DNA of 64,000 nucleotides, from contig NZ_CP009556.1 in assembly GCF_000959365.1 (NCBI RefSeq), positions 1,364,001 to 1,428,000 of the forward strand, given 5' to 3'. The notes under the pieces were generated by a model. That model did not search any database, was not told the DNA's origin, and was given only the letters and a program-made list of their open reading frames with translations. The DNA is from Burkholderia oklahomensis C6786 (GTDB lineage: Bacteria; Pseudomonadota; Gammaproteobacteria; Burkholderiales; Burkholderiaceae). A program made the position numbers and the translations under genes. The first letter of the stretch is position 1. Every line of letters starts with the position of its first letter. Below are positions 28,536 to 37,246 of this stretch, in pieces.

Positions 28536-29544
28536 GATGGGGTCTCGCTTGATCAAAGAGGGAAGTCGGAAGACGGAATTCAGGCGACGTCGCGCGTTCG
28601 GCAGACGGGCCGCCGAGCCACGCGTCGAGCCCGACGCGCGACCATGCGTCGTCGCCGCAGCGCGCTGGGCCGGCGTCGCGCACGCGCACGCGTACCGCGA
28701 CGTCGACGACGAACGGCTGCGTCAGATAGAGGCGGGTGAGGAACCGGAGCCGGCGAAACGCGTCGCCGCCAGGCATTAGTTCGCGAAACAGCGGGCCAGG
28801 CACGTCGCCGAGCATGATGCGCAGCCGCCCGCCGTCGTCGCGCATCCGCTCGCCGACGCGCGCGTCGACGCCGAGCCGATGCGCGCGCGCGCCGACGCGA
28901 GTACGCTGATCGTCGGGAATCGGCAGCCACTGCGGCACACACTGCTCGATGTCGACCGTCGAAGGCGCGAGCGCGTCGGCGAGCAGCGCGCGTAATCCGG
29001 ACGCCGAGCGCGGCCGCTGGCTCAGCAGTCCGACGTGTCGCAGCAGCGCGTGCTCGTGCAGGCCCGCGTCGCGCGCGGTGCGCACGTCGACGCCCGCGAG
29101 CGCATAGAGCGGGCGTAGCGCGGCTGCGTCGTGCTCCTCGACGATCCGCAGCGACAGTCGATACTTGAGCCATGCGTCGAACAGGAGCGGATAGAGCACG
29201 CGATGCAGCACGTCGAGGAAGCCTCGCGCCGCGTGGCGGCCCTTGGACGTTTCATCGATCAGGTCTTCGGTATAGAACGTCGGCAGCGGCGACGACACGC
29301 CGTACAGCCCGAAGAAGTTCGCGATGACCCGGTAGCCGCCGTCTTCCGCCTTGTCGATGCGCTCGACATCGGTGTCCGGAAACGATAGCGTGAGATTCGG
29401 CCGCGTATGGATCGGCATCGGCGCGGCGGGCCCATCCGCGGCGTCGCCGCGCCGTTCGCGAACAATGCGACGCAGCAGCCGGATCGCCTGGAAATACGCG
29501 AAGTGCTTTGCCTCACCGAGCAGGACAGGCTCTAGAGCAGGCAT
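28525..29544 (-). CDS. tssG: T6SS baseplate protein TssG
   Basis: A 339-residue TssG (VasB). Its N-terminal FAYFQAIRLLRRIV and the central NFFGLYGVSSPLPTFYTEDL are typical. With TssE and TssF it builds the baseplate wedge. The ATG at 29544 (MPALEPVLLGE) overlaps the tssF end by 13 bases; a longer frame to 29568 lacks support. Confidence 0.93.
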   Translation of the reverse strand: MPALEPVLLGEAKHFAYFQAIRLLRRIVRERRGDAADGPAAPMPIHTRPNLTLSFPDTDVERIDKAEDGGYRVIANFFGLYGVSSPLPTFYTEDLIDETSKGRHAARGFLDVLHRVLYPLLFDAWLKYRLSLRIVEEHDAAALRPLYALAGVDVRTARDAGLHEHALLRHVGLLSQRPRSASGLRALLADALAPSTVDIEQCVPQWLPIPDDQRTRVGARAHRLGVDARVGERMRDDGGRLRIMLGDVPGPLFRELMPGGDAFRRLRFLTRLYLTQPFVVDVAVRVRVRDAGPARCGDDAWSRVGLDAWLGGPSAERATSPEFRLPTSLFDQARPHHAG

Positions 29545-31268
29545 TGCGCCCCCATCCTCGGCGGCCACGCGAAACGCTCGCCGTCGGGCGACGCGTCGAT
29601 CTCGACGCGCATGTATGTGTTGATCGCCGCGTAGTCGGACAGAAAGCGCTCGAGCACGCAGCCGAACAGATACAGCTCCCCGGTGCCGCCGAATGCGTCC
29701 GAGCGGCAGCGCAGCGCGACGCGCTGGCCGTTCAGCATTCGCTCGCCGACAATCCGCGTCTCAGGCTGTACGTCGACTGATTCAATCCCGTCGATGCGGC
29801 GGCGGTCGCCTTGCGCGCGTGAGTCGTCGCGGTACTCGGCGAACGCGTGGAGCGCGAGCATCTGCTTCAGGCTGTCGGCGCTGCCAAGCGACAGGAAATT
29901 CAGCGCGAGAAGGCCGATCGTCCGCCACAGCAGTGGCTCGCCGAGCGGCGGGTCGATCGACGGGCTCACGGGCGTGATGTTGGCGAACGCGAAACACTCG
30001 GGCGAGCTGTCAGTCGGGCGGCACACGTCGCCAATCTTCAGACTCGCGGGCAGCGCGCCGTTCGTGCATGACAGGTCGATCGAAAGTGTCTCGGTCGCGA
30101 GCGCCTCGCCGGGTGGATAGGCGAGCGCGAGATGGACGTTGTGTCTGCGCCCGTCGAGCGCCGTGCGGCGAATCAGCCGGTAGCTCGCGGCGTCGCCCGC
30201 GACGCCGAACGGTACGTAATGCCGATCGCCGGGATGGCCGGGACGATAGCCAACGACGCGATCGACGGAAAAGATCCGGCAGTGGCCGCGCGCGTCGCCT
30301 TCGGGCTGCAGCCGGTAGTCGGTCGCACGATGCTCGTGCTGGATCGGTACCGCCTCGTGTGGAAACAGGTTCAGCGCGGCAGCGACGTTCAGCCGGAAGC
30401 TGTCGCGATCGACGCACGACAACCAGTCGGGCGCGCAGTCGAGCGTGAGCCACACGCTGAACTGCGTGCCTGAGCGGGCGGCGCGCCATCGCTCGAGGCC
30501 GGTCAGTTCGACGAACAGGAATTTCTCGGCGAACGCGAAGTATTCGTGCAGCAGTCGGAAGCCCGGAAACGCGCGGTCGGGGCAGGGCAGCAGGACGTCG
30601 TCGAAGCCCGCCGGCCGCAACGCGCCGCCGCCAAGCGCGATGCGCGGGCCGGGTCGATCCGGGGGGCCGCACGTGATGTCGACCGATACGACGTGCCGCA
30701 TCAGCAGCGCAAACAGCCGGCTCGCGCGCAGCCGCTCGCCGTCGACGAACAGGCGGATGCGCGTCGCATCCCATTCGCTTGCGTCGATGCCGAGCATCTC
30801 GAAGTCGAGGCGCAGCGCGGGCAGGTCGCCCGCGGACGGCACGAACCGGCAGTCGGCGAGTGCAATCGGCTCGACGTCGAGGTCGACGCACGTGCGGAAC
30901 CGGCAGGCCGTGCCGTCGACGGGCGTCGATTCGATCTCGGTGCCGGCCCCGACGACCGCGCGCTCGCGCAGCGCGCCGCGCGGCTCGAACGCGATCAGTG
31001 TTGCCGCCGGAACCGGGCGTAGTGAGTGTGGAAACAGCAGGTTCGCAAGTCCCTGCACGAGCTCCGGAAGGCCGTCGTCGAGCTTTTGCCGAGCGAGCCC
31101 CGTCAGGAACGCGACGCCTTCGAGCAGTCGCTCGACATCCGGGTCGCCCGACGGCGCGCCGAGCATCGGCGCGAGCAGCGGGTGCGCGCGGCCGAACTCG
31201 ACGGCGAGCTCGCGCAGACGGAACAGTTCGTCCTCGTAATAGTGATTCAGCGTGGTGGTGGTGGTCAT
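29532..31268 (-). CDS. tssF: T6SS baseplate protein TssF
   Basis: A 578-residue TssF (VasA). The start MTTTTTLNHYYEDELFRLRE and the early signature DPDVERLLEGVAFLTG are diagnostic, and the length is usual for the family. It forms the wedge with TssG and TssE around the VgrG hub. It lies 28 bases after tssE. Confidence 0.95.
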   Translation of the reverse strand: MTTTTTLNHYYEDELFRLRELAVEFGRAHPLLAPMLGAPSGDPDVERLLEGVAFLTGLARQKLDDGLPELVQGLANLLFPHSLRPVPAATLIAFEPRGALRERAVVGAGTEIESTPVDGTACRFRTCVDLDVEPIALADCRFVPSAGDLPALRLDFEMLGIDASEWDATRIRLFVDGERLRASRLFALLMRHVVSVDITCGPPDRPGPRIALGGGALRPAGFDDVLLPCPDRAFPGFRLLHEYFAFAEKFLFVELTGLERWRAARSGTQFSVWLTLDCAPDWLSCVDRDSFRLNVAAALNLFPHEAVPIQHEHRATDYRLQPEGDARGHCRIFSVDRVVGYRPGHPGDRHYVPFGVAGDAASYRLIRRTALDGRRHNVHLALAYPPGEALATETLSIDLSCTNGALPASLKIGDVCRPTDSSPECFAFANITPVSPSIDPPLGEPLLWRTIGLLALNFLSLGSADSLKQMLALHAFAEYRDDSRAQGDRRRIDGIESVDVQPETRIVGERMLNGQRVALRCRSDAFGGTGELYLFGCVLERFLSDYAAINTYMRVEIDASPDGERFAWPPRMGAQCLL

Positions 31269-31296
31269 GATGGACTCGCGGCGAAATCGCGCGCGC

Positions 31297-31749
31297 TCAG
31301 GAAATCGTTCGGATATCGATCTTTCCGTTGCCGCTAACGGTAGTCAGAAAGCGCGCCGACACTTCGCGTGCGTCGAGCACGAGCAGCGCGTCGAGACTGA
31401 AGTGCAGCGTCGCCGCATCCAGCGGACGCTCGGCGAGCACGACGCGCGGCGATCTCAGTCGAGGTTCGTAGCACTTGATCACGCGTTCGATCTGCGCTTC
31501 AACCTGACGGACGGACCCTTGTGCAAAACCACCCGCGAGATTCGTGAAATCCGGCACGCCGAAGACCGGATCGATCGGCACGTGGCCCTGCCGTGTGTTC
31601 AAGATGCGGCGCAGATGATCGATGACCGAGCGCGCGAGCACGTCCGCGCGCGGGATGCCGCCGTGCTCACCACCCGCTTCCCAGTCCGTGATCCGCTCGA
31701 GCAGGCGGCGCTCGCCCGCCGGAGGGCGGGCAGGCAGGCGAGCGGTCAT
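31297..31749 (-). CDS. tssE: T6SS baseplate gp25-like protein TssE
   Basis: A 150-residue gp25-like protein: RRLLERITDWEA near the N-terminus, then the conserved pattern VIDHLRRILNTRQG and an Asp/Phe-rich DPVFGVPDFTNL. TssE starts sheath polymerisation on the baseplate. The ATG at 31749 makes an ATGA overlap with the hcp stop; the frame is open to 31767 but only adds six residues. Confidence 0.94.
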   Translation of the reverse strand: MTARLPARPPAGERRLLERITDWEAGGEHGGIPRADVLARSVIDHLRRILNTRQGHVPIDPVFGVPDFTNLAGGFAQGSVRQVEAQIERVIKCYEPRLRSPRVVLAERPLDAATLHFSLDALLVLDAREVSARFLTTVSGNGKIDIRTIS

Positions 31750-32234
31750 ACCTTCGGCGCGCGCCACGAGTCCTCGGCCTCAATACCGTCCGGCACGTAG
31801 GTCCACGTGATCTTCTCGTAGGTAAACGACACGTCTTCCATGTGGCCGAGCTGCTTGTTGTCGAGTACGAGGCAGTTCGGCGTCCACGAGCGGATGCTCG
31901 TCAGGATCGCGTTCTCGAGCTTGACCGTGTAGTAGTGCTCTTCCTTGCCCTCTTTCAGAATCCGGTAGAACTCGAGCACGACCGATTTCATCTGCTCACC
32001 GGACGCGAGTGCCTGCGATAGTTTCGGCGACGACTTGTCGATTTCCTTCGTCAGCGTCATCGGTCCGTGGATGCGTTTGCCCGTCGGAAGACCCGTTTGC
32101 GGGCTCTTCGGGATCTCGATCGTGTGTTCAACGGCCTGGACGAGAATCTTGCCCTCGTGACCCTGGATGTCGACGGAACCTTCGATGTTGCCCTGGGTTT
32201 GCCCTTCGAGCGCGAGAAAGCACGGCATCGGCAT
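31746..32234 (-). CDS. hcp: T6SS tube protein Hcp (TssD)
   Basis: A 162-residue Hcp. The start MPMPCFLALEG and the internal HTIEIPKSPQTGLPTGKR and ITWTYVPDGIEAEDSW are family features. Hexamers stack into the expelled inner tube. AGGAG lies 9 bases before the ATG at 32234, the best ribosome site of the operon, in keeping with the high level of Hcp needed. A 186-base gap separates it from tssC, so an internal promoter or processing site is possible. Confidence 0.96.
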   Translation of the reverse strand: MPMPCFLALEGQTQGNIEGSVDIQGHEGKILVQAVEHTIEIPKSPQTGLPTGKRIHGPMTLTKEIDKSSPKLSQALASGEQMKSVVLEFYRILKEGKEEHYYTVKLENAILTSIRSWTPNCLVLDNKQLGHMEDVSFTYEKITWTYVPDGIEAEDSWRAPKV

Positions 32235-32420
32235 GGCGAATTTCTCCTGATGTGTCGGCGCGCCGCAGGGCGCGCCGGATTGACGAACGTCGTGACCCGA
32301 TGCGGGGCCGCAGACGTGAAACGATTATTGGCGGACCGGATTTGATTTCGATTTCGGCGTGACATCCGAACATCACGGACGAAACAATTGGCGATGCGCG
32401 ACGACGACAGCCGCACGCCG

Positions 32421-33932
32421 TCAGCGCTTCTCGAGCTTGCCAACGAGTGACAGCGTGAACGACGCACCCATGTACTTGAAATGCGGTCGCACCTTCATAT
32501 CGACGCGGTACCAGCCTGGCTCGCCTTCGACGTCCGACACAAAGATCTCCGCTTGACGCAGCGGCCGGCGGCCCCGGACGCCCTCGGTCGGGTTGTCCAT
32601 GTCTGCGACGTACTGGCGTATCCACTGGTTGAGTTCCTGCTCGAGGTCGCCGCGCTCCTTCCACGTGCCGATGTTCTCGCGCTGGATTACCTTGATGTAA
32701 TGGGCGAGCCGGTTGACGACGAAGATGTACGGAAGCTGCGTGCCGAGCCGGTAATTCAGTTCGGCATCCTTGCCTTCCTTGCTGATGCCGAAGAATTTCG
32801 CCTTTTGCGTCGAATTGGCGGAGAAGAACGCGGCGTTGTCGCTGTGCTTGCGCATCGTCAGCGCGATGAAGCCCTGTTCGGCGAGCTCGAACTCACGACG
32901 CTCGGAAATCAGCACGTCGGTCGGGATTTTATTCTGGATCTCGCCCATCGCTTCGTACGCGTAGAGCGGCAAATCTGCGACCGTACCGCCGCCTTTCGGA
33001 CCGATCACGTTCGCGCACCAGCGATAGTCGGCGAAGCTCGCGGTGAGTCGCGTCGCGAACGCGAACGCGGCGTTGCCCCACAGGAAATTCGCGTCGCCGC
33101 CGTCGACGCGCTCGTCGTAATTGAAGCGCTTGACGGGCGTCGTGTTTGCGCTGTACGGCAGCCGCAGCAGGAAGCGCGGCAGCGTGAGACCGACGTAGCG
33201 GGCGTCCTCACTCTCGCGAAACGCGTTCCATTTCGTGAATTGCGGCCCCTCGAAAAGCGACGACAGATCCTTCACGTTCGGCAGCTTGCCGAACGAATCG
33301 ATGCCGAAGAACGCGGGTCCCGCCGCCGCGATGAACGGCGTATGCGCCATCGCCGACGTGCTCGCGACGTATTGCAGCAGCTTGACGTCTTGTGCGCCGG
33401 GCCCGAACGTGTAGTTCGCGACGATCGCGCCGATCGGCTGGCCGCCGAACTGGCCGTACTCGGCCGTGTAGACCTTCTGGTACAGACTGGATTTCGTGAT
33501 GTCGGGCGAATCGTCGAAATCGTCGAGAAGCGTGGCCTTGCCGACGTCGAGGAACTGAATCTTGATGTTCTCGCGAAAATCCGTGCGGTCGACGAGGAAC
33601 TTCAGCGAGCGCCACGTCGATTCGAGCTGCTGAAAATCCGGATGGTGCAGGATCGCGTCTACCTGCTGGCACAGCTTGCGATCGATCTCGGCGATCATGT
33701 CGTCGACCGTCGCCTGGCTCACGGCCTCGATCGGGCGCTTGGGCGTCGCCAGGTGTGCAACGAATGCCTGGATGCCGTGACGCGTCACCGGATATGCGTC
33801 CTCGTCGCGCTTCACGCGCGCGGTCTCGATCAGTTCGTCGAGCAGGGAGGCCGGCGTGTCGCGCATCGCGACGTCGGGGCTTGCCGCGTCGGCGACCTTC
33901 TGGGTTTGCAGGTGTTCGCCTTCCATGATCAT
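32421..33932 (-). CDS. tssC: T6SS sheath protein TssC (VipB)
   Basis: A 503-residue large sheath subunit. Family features include HHPDFQQLESTWRSLKFLVD, the central GDANFLWGNAAFAFATRL and the C-terminal SDVEGEPGWYRVDMKVRPH. It co-assembles with TssB into the contractile sheath recycled by ClpV. The start at 33932 overlaps the tssB TGA (ATGA), giving a fixed ratio of the two subunits. Confidence 0.96.
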   Translation of the reverse strand: MIMEGEHLQTQKVADAASPDVAMRDTPASLLDELIETARVKRDEDAYPVTRHGIQAFVAHLATPKRPIEAVSQATVDDMIAEIDRKLCQQVDAILHHPDFQQLESTWRSLKFLVDRTDFRENIKIQFLDVGKATLLDDFDDSPDITKSSLYQKVYTAEYGQFGGQPIGAIVANYTFGPGAQDVKLLQYVASTSAMAHTPFIAAAGPAFFGIDSFGKLPNVKDLSSLFEGPQFTKWNAFRESEDARYVGLTLPRFLLRLPYSANTTPVKRFNYDERVDGGDANFLWGNAAFAFATRLTASFADYRWCANVIGPKGGGTVADLPLYAYEAMGEIQNKIPTDVLISERREFELAEQGFIALTMRKHSDNAAFFSANSTQKAKFFGISKEGKDAELNYRLGTQLPYIFVVNRLAHYIKVIQRENIGTWKERGDLEQELNQWIRQYVADMDNPTEGVRGRRPLRQAEIFVSDVEGEPGWYRVDMKVRPHFKYMGASFTLSLVGKLEKR

Positions 33933-34444
33933 GAGTTTTGTGTCGCGGTTCTTTGGTCGTCAAGGCCGAGTTCGGCGAGCAACTGCTTGCGTGCTGTCTT
34001 GTCGGTCACGATCTCGTGGATGCGCTTGCGAAAGCCTGGAATGTTGCCGAGTGGGCCCTTCAGCGCTTTCAACGCGTCGCGCAGCGCAATGAGCTGTTTC
34101 AGTTCGGGCACTTTCTCGACGATCGCGTCGGGCGAGAAATCGTCGACCGAATCGAAGCCGAGCGTGACGGACAAGTGATCGTCTTCGCCAGCCTGATCGT
34201 CGAGCAGGTTCGTTACGCCCATCGCGAGTCGCAGGTGCTGCGCCTTCATCACGTTGTTGAAGTCGCCCTTGTCGATGTTGACGGGGGTAAGCTCCTCGAG
34301 CGGCGGCTTGTTGTCAGTCGTCGAGAATTCGCCGAGCACAAGCACCTTGAGCGGCAGTTCAACTTCTGCTTTTGCATCGCCGATCGCGGGGCGATAGACG
34401 ATGTTGACCCGCTCTTTCGGTGCGACGGATCCGTTCGTTGTCAC
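33929..34444 (-). CDS. tssB: T6SS sheath protein TssB (VipA), GTG start
   Basis: A 171-residue small sheath subunit: KERVNIVYRPAIGDAKAEVE followed by LPLKVLVLGEFS and the C-terminal FRKRIHEIVTDKTARKQLL. The frame is open to 34519, but a GTG at 34444 preceded by AGAGGAGA at 8 bases spacing gives the family N-terminus (MTTNGSVAPKERV). It is the first gene of the 24-kb T6SS operon. Confidence 0.93.
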   Translation of the reverse strand: MTTNGSVAPKERVNIVYRPAIGDAKAEVELPLKVLVLGEFSTTDNKPPLEELTPVNIDKGDFNNVMKAQHLRLAMGVTNLLDDQAGEDDHLSVTLGFDSVDDFSPDAIVEKVPELKQLIALRDALKALKGPLGNIPGFRKRIHEIVTDKTARKQLLAELGLDDQRTATQNS

Positions 34445-34712
34445 GTTGGGTTCTCCTCTTCGTTGTCGCTCGCGAGCGACGGGTGAGTATGGATTACGGA
34501 TGCGCCCGGCGTTTTGCATGAAACGCTCGGAAGCGACATCAGTGAGACGAGTATCGAAGGAATGATGGAGGCGGTGTTAGTCGCAGGGTCCCAATTTTTG
34601 GTTGCCTCGTGCCGCTTTTGTTGCGGATGAAAGGAATCGTGCGATGCATCGCTAAGATAGGTTGATATCCGAAACGAAGACGGTTTAGTATTCGCCGACC
34701 TCTGACCGACCT
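34445..34712. promoter_or_regulatory. Divergent tssB-virA promoter region
   Basis: A 268-base region between the divergent starts of the T6SS operon and virAG. It is more AT-rich than its neighbours, notably 34600-34700. VirG and BprC are known to activate this operon, so operator sites should be here; I could not pick out a convincing dyad by eye. Confidence 0.5.
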
Positions 34713-36515
34713 ATGCACGGAAATTCCATCGATGCCGGCCCTTTGCGAAAGGTCCGGCCCACACGCATCATGCAACCTTCGCGTCGCACCGATCGCGCGT
34801 TCACGCAGGGCGGCGCGCTGAATGCGACGGCGCTGCTATTGTTGCTGTACTACGCGAATCATCTGCTGTCGCGGCCCGGCGCGTGCACGTCGCTCAATCA
34901 CACGCTGTCGGCCGTCGTGTGGCCCGCGCCGGTGCTCGGCATCGCGCTGCTGCTGCATTGCCGTCGACCGCTCACGCGATGGCTGGGCGCGGCTTCGCTG
35001 TACGTCACGCTGCTGATCGCGGGTTCGCTCGACTGGGTGCCGTGGTGCGTCGACGCGCTGTTAGCCGCCGTCAACGTCATCGAGGCGGTGACGGGTGCGT
35101 GGCTTGTGCGGCGCTACGTGATGCCGGGCGGCGGTGTGGATACACTGCGCGGCTTCGCGATGTTCGTGCTGTTGTTGCCGGTCGGCGCCGCGGCAATGCA
35201 CGCGATGTTCGCTGCGGCGGTCCTGTCCGTGTGGATGAACGATCGCGAGTGGTTGAACGAATGGTCGCGCGCCTATGCAGCAAACGCGCTCGCTTTGCTC
35301 GCGTTGTTGCCCGCACTCATCACGTGGCGAGCGCGCGCTTGCCGCACGATGTGGGCGCGGCACCGCAACTGGCTGCCCGCGCTCGCGGTTTTCGGTTCGC
35401 TATGCTTCGCGTCGATCTGGAGCGACCAGGGCGAAGTCGCGCGCGCGTTGCTCGCGCTGTCGTTGTGCTGGGCGGCGCTCGAAGGCGGGCTCGTGCTCGC
35501 GTCTCAGCTCAATGCCGGCGCGGCGATCAGCCTCATCGGGATGACGCTTGGCGGTCGCGGCCCGTATGCATTTCATTACGATGGCCGTGGCGTATGGGCG
35601 CTACAGGTCGATCTGATCGGCGTCGTGATCCTGTCGATGTGCATCGCGATTGCGACCGGCGAGCGCAGACGGCTCGCGAGGCAGATCGAGCGGTCGCGCC
35701 GCTTCGAGTCGCTCGGTTTTTTCGCGGGTGGAATCGTTCACGACTTCAATAACGTGCTGGCGACGATCAACTGCCATGCCGAATACGTTTCCGATCGGCT
35801 TGCGGCCGGCGTGCGCGTGGACGAATCGATCGACGAAATTCATCGCGTGGTCGAGCGCGGCCGCGATCTGACGACGCAGATCCTGCTTGCCGCGCGCCGC
35901 GGCGAACCCGTGTTGACGTGGGTGAGCGTCGATGAGATCGTCGACGAGGCGCTCGGTTCGGCGCGCTTGGCCGCCGCGCGCGGCGTCGAGATTGTTCGGT
36001 GCGGCGATGACGCATGCGGCGACACGCGGCGTGATGATGCCGGATGCGACGACACGCGACACATGGTATTTGCCGATCGCAGCCAGTTCGCGCGCGCTGT
36101 CGTCAATCTCGTCGGCAACGCGGTGCGCGCGGCGCGTGCGACGGTCGTCGTGCGCATCGGCGCGAGCGATTGCCACGCGCCGGCTCCAGATGAATTCGAT
36201 GTCGTGGTCGGCGAGCCGTCGGTGGCGAGCGGCGTATGGATCGAGGTGAGCGACGACGGCGACGGTATCGATGTCGAGCCACTCGATCGCATTTTCGAGC
36301 CGTTCTATTCGAACCGGCGTGGCGCGCCGGGCACGGGGCTCGGCCTCGCGATCGTCGCGGGAGCGGCAATCGCGCATCGCGGACAAATCGCCGTCGCGAC
36401 GGAGCGCGGCGCGGGCAGCCGGTTCCGGCTCACGTTACCGACAGCGCGATCGACGGGTACATCCAACGAAACCGACGTCGGCGCGTGCGACACAGCACAG
36501 GAGATGGAACGATGA
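34713..36515 (+). CDS. virA: Sensor histidine kinase VirA
   Basis: A 600-residue membrane sensor. Residues about 40-310 hold some eight hydrophobic segments, resembling a MASE1-type membrane sensor module. The kinase core follows: His343 in GIVHDFNNVLATIN (HDFNN-type H box), N box NLVGNAVRAA, and G boxes DDGDGID and GTGLGLAIV. In B. pseudomallei VirAG responds to reduced thiols (glutathione) in the host cytosol and turns on T6SS and bimA. ATG at 34713 or the in-frame ATG at 34770 are both possible. The end overlaps virG by four bases. Confidence 0.92.
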   Translation: MHGNSIDAGPLRKVRPTRIMQPSRRTDRAFTQGGALNATALLLLLYYANHLLSRPGACTSLNHTLSAVVWPAPVLGIALLLHCRRPLTRWLGAASLYVTLLIAGSLDWVPWCVDALLAAVNVIEAVTGAWLVRRYVMPGGGVDTLRGFAMFVLLLPVGAAAMHAMFAAAVLSVWMNDREWLNEWSRAYAANALALLALLPALITWRARACRTMWARHRNWLPALAVFGSLCFASIWSDQGEVARALLALSLCWAALEGGLVLASQLNAGAAISLIGMTLGGRGPYAFHYDGRGVWALQVDLIGVVILSMCIAIATGERRRLARQIERSRRFESLGFFAGGIVHDFNNVLATINCHAEYVSDRLAAGVRVDESIDEIHRVVERGRDLTTQILLAARRGEPVLTWVSVDEIVDEALGSARLAAARGVEIVRCGDDACGDTRRDDAGCDDTRHMVFADRSQFARAVVNLVGNAVRAARATVVVRIGASDCHAPAPDEFDVVVGEPSVASGVWIEVSDDGDGIDVEPLDRIFEPFYSNRRGAPGTGLGLAIVAGAAIAHRGQIAVATERGAGSRFRLTLPTARSTGTSNETDVGACDTAQEMER

Positions 36516-37246
36516 ATACGACAAGATTGCCAGCGGTGCTCGTCGTCGAGGACGACGAGCCGTTGCGGCGTGTGCTCTGCAGTTATTTGTCGGACCACGG
36601 CATGGTCGTGGACGGCGTAGGGACGGCTGCGGCGGCTGTCGAGTCGGTTGGTCGGCGGGAATACGAAATGGTGCTGCTCGATCTCGGCCTGCCGGACGGA
36701 GATGGCGTCGACGTGCTGTTGCGCTGGCGCGATTCGCAGCGCTTCCCACTCATCTGCGTGACAGGCAGAAACGAAGAGGCGGATCGCATCATGGGCCTGG
36801 AATTCGGTGCGGACGATTACGTCGTGAAGCCGTACTCGCTGCGCGAGGTGCTTGCGCGGATGCGTGCGCTGTGGCGCAGAGCCGAGCCGTCGACTGCCCC
36901 CGTGCGTCGCGGCAGGCATCCGCGCGCATACCGTTTCGACGGCTGGACGTTGAACATGAATACGCGTCGCCTGTCGACATGCGACGCGCGCGAAGTCCCG
37001 CTGACGGTCGGCGAATTCAATCTGCTTGCGTTCTTTCTTGGTTCGCCGTCGCGCATCGTCGCGCGTGCGCAATTGCTCGAATGCACTCGCGCATTCGACG
37101 ACGTCTCTGATCGCGCGATCGACGTGCAGATTTGGCGGTTGCGCAAAAAGATCGAGAAGGATCCGAAGCATCCCGAACTGATCCGGACCGAGCGCGGTGT
37201 CGGGTACTACTTCGCTGCAAAGGACGTGGAGACGGCATGGGAGTGA
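36512..37246 (+). CDS. virG: OmpR-family response regulator VirG
   Basis: A 244-residue regulator: receiver domain with VVEDDEP pocket and phospho-acceptor Asp57 (VLLDLGLPDGDG), conserved Lys in DDYVVKPYS, then a winged helix (LTVGEFNLLAFFL ... DVQIWRLRKKIEKDP ... IRTERGVGYYF). It pairs with VirA by ATGA overlap. VirG directly activates hcp-tssC and bimA promoters in the pseudomallei group. Its stop lies inside the start region of tssA. Confidence 0.94.
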   Translation: MNTTRLPAVLVVEDDEPLRRVLCSYLSDHGMVVDGVGTAAAAVESVGRREYEMVLLDLGLPDGDGVDVLLRWRDSQRFPLICVTGRNEEADRIMGLEFGADDYVVKPYSLREVLARMRALWRRAEPSTAPVRRGRHPRAYRFDGWTLNMNTRRLSTCDAREVPLTVGEFNLLAFFLGSPSRIVARAQLLECTRAFDDVSDRAIDVQIWRLRKKIEKDPKHPELIRTERGVGYYFAAKDVETAWE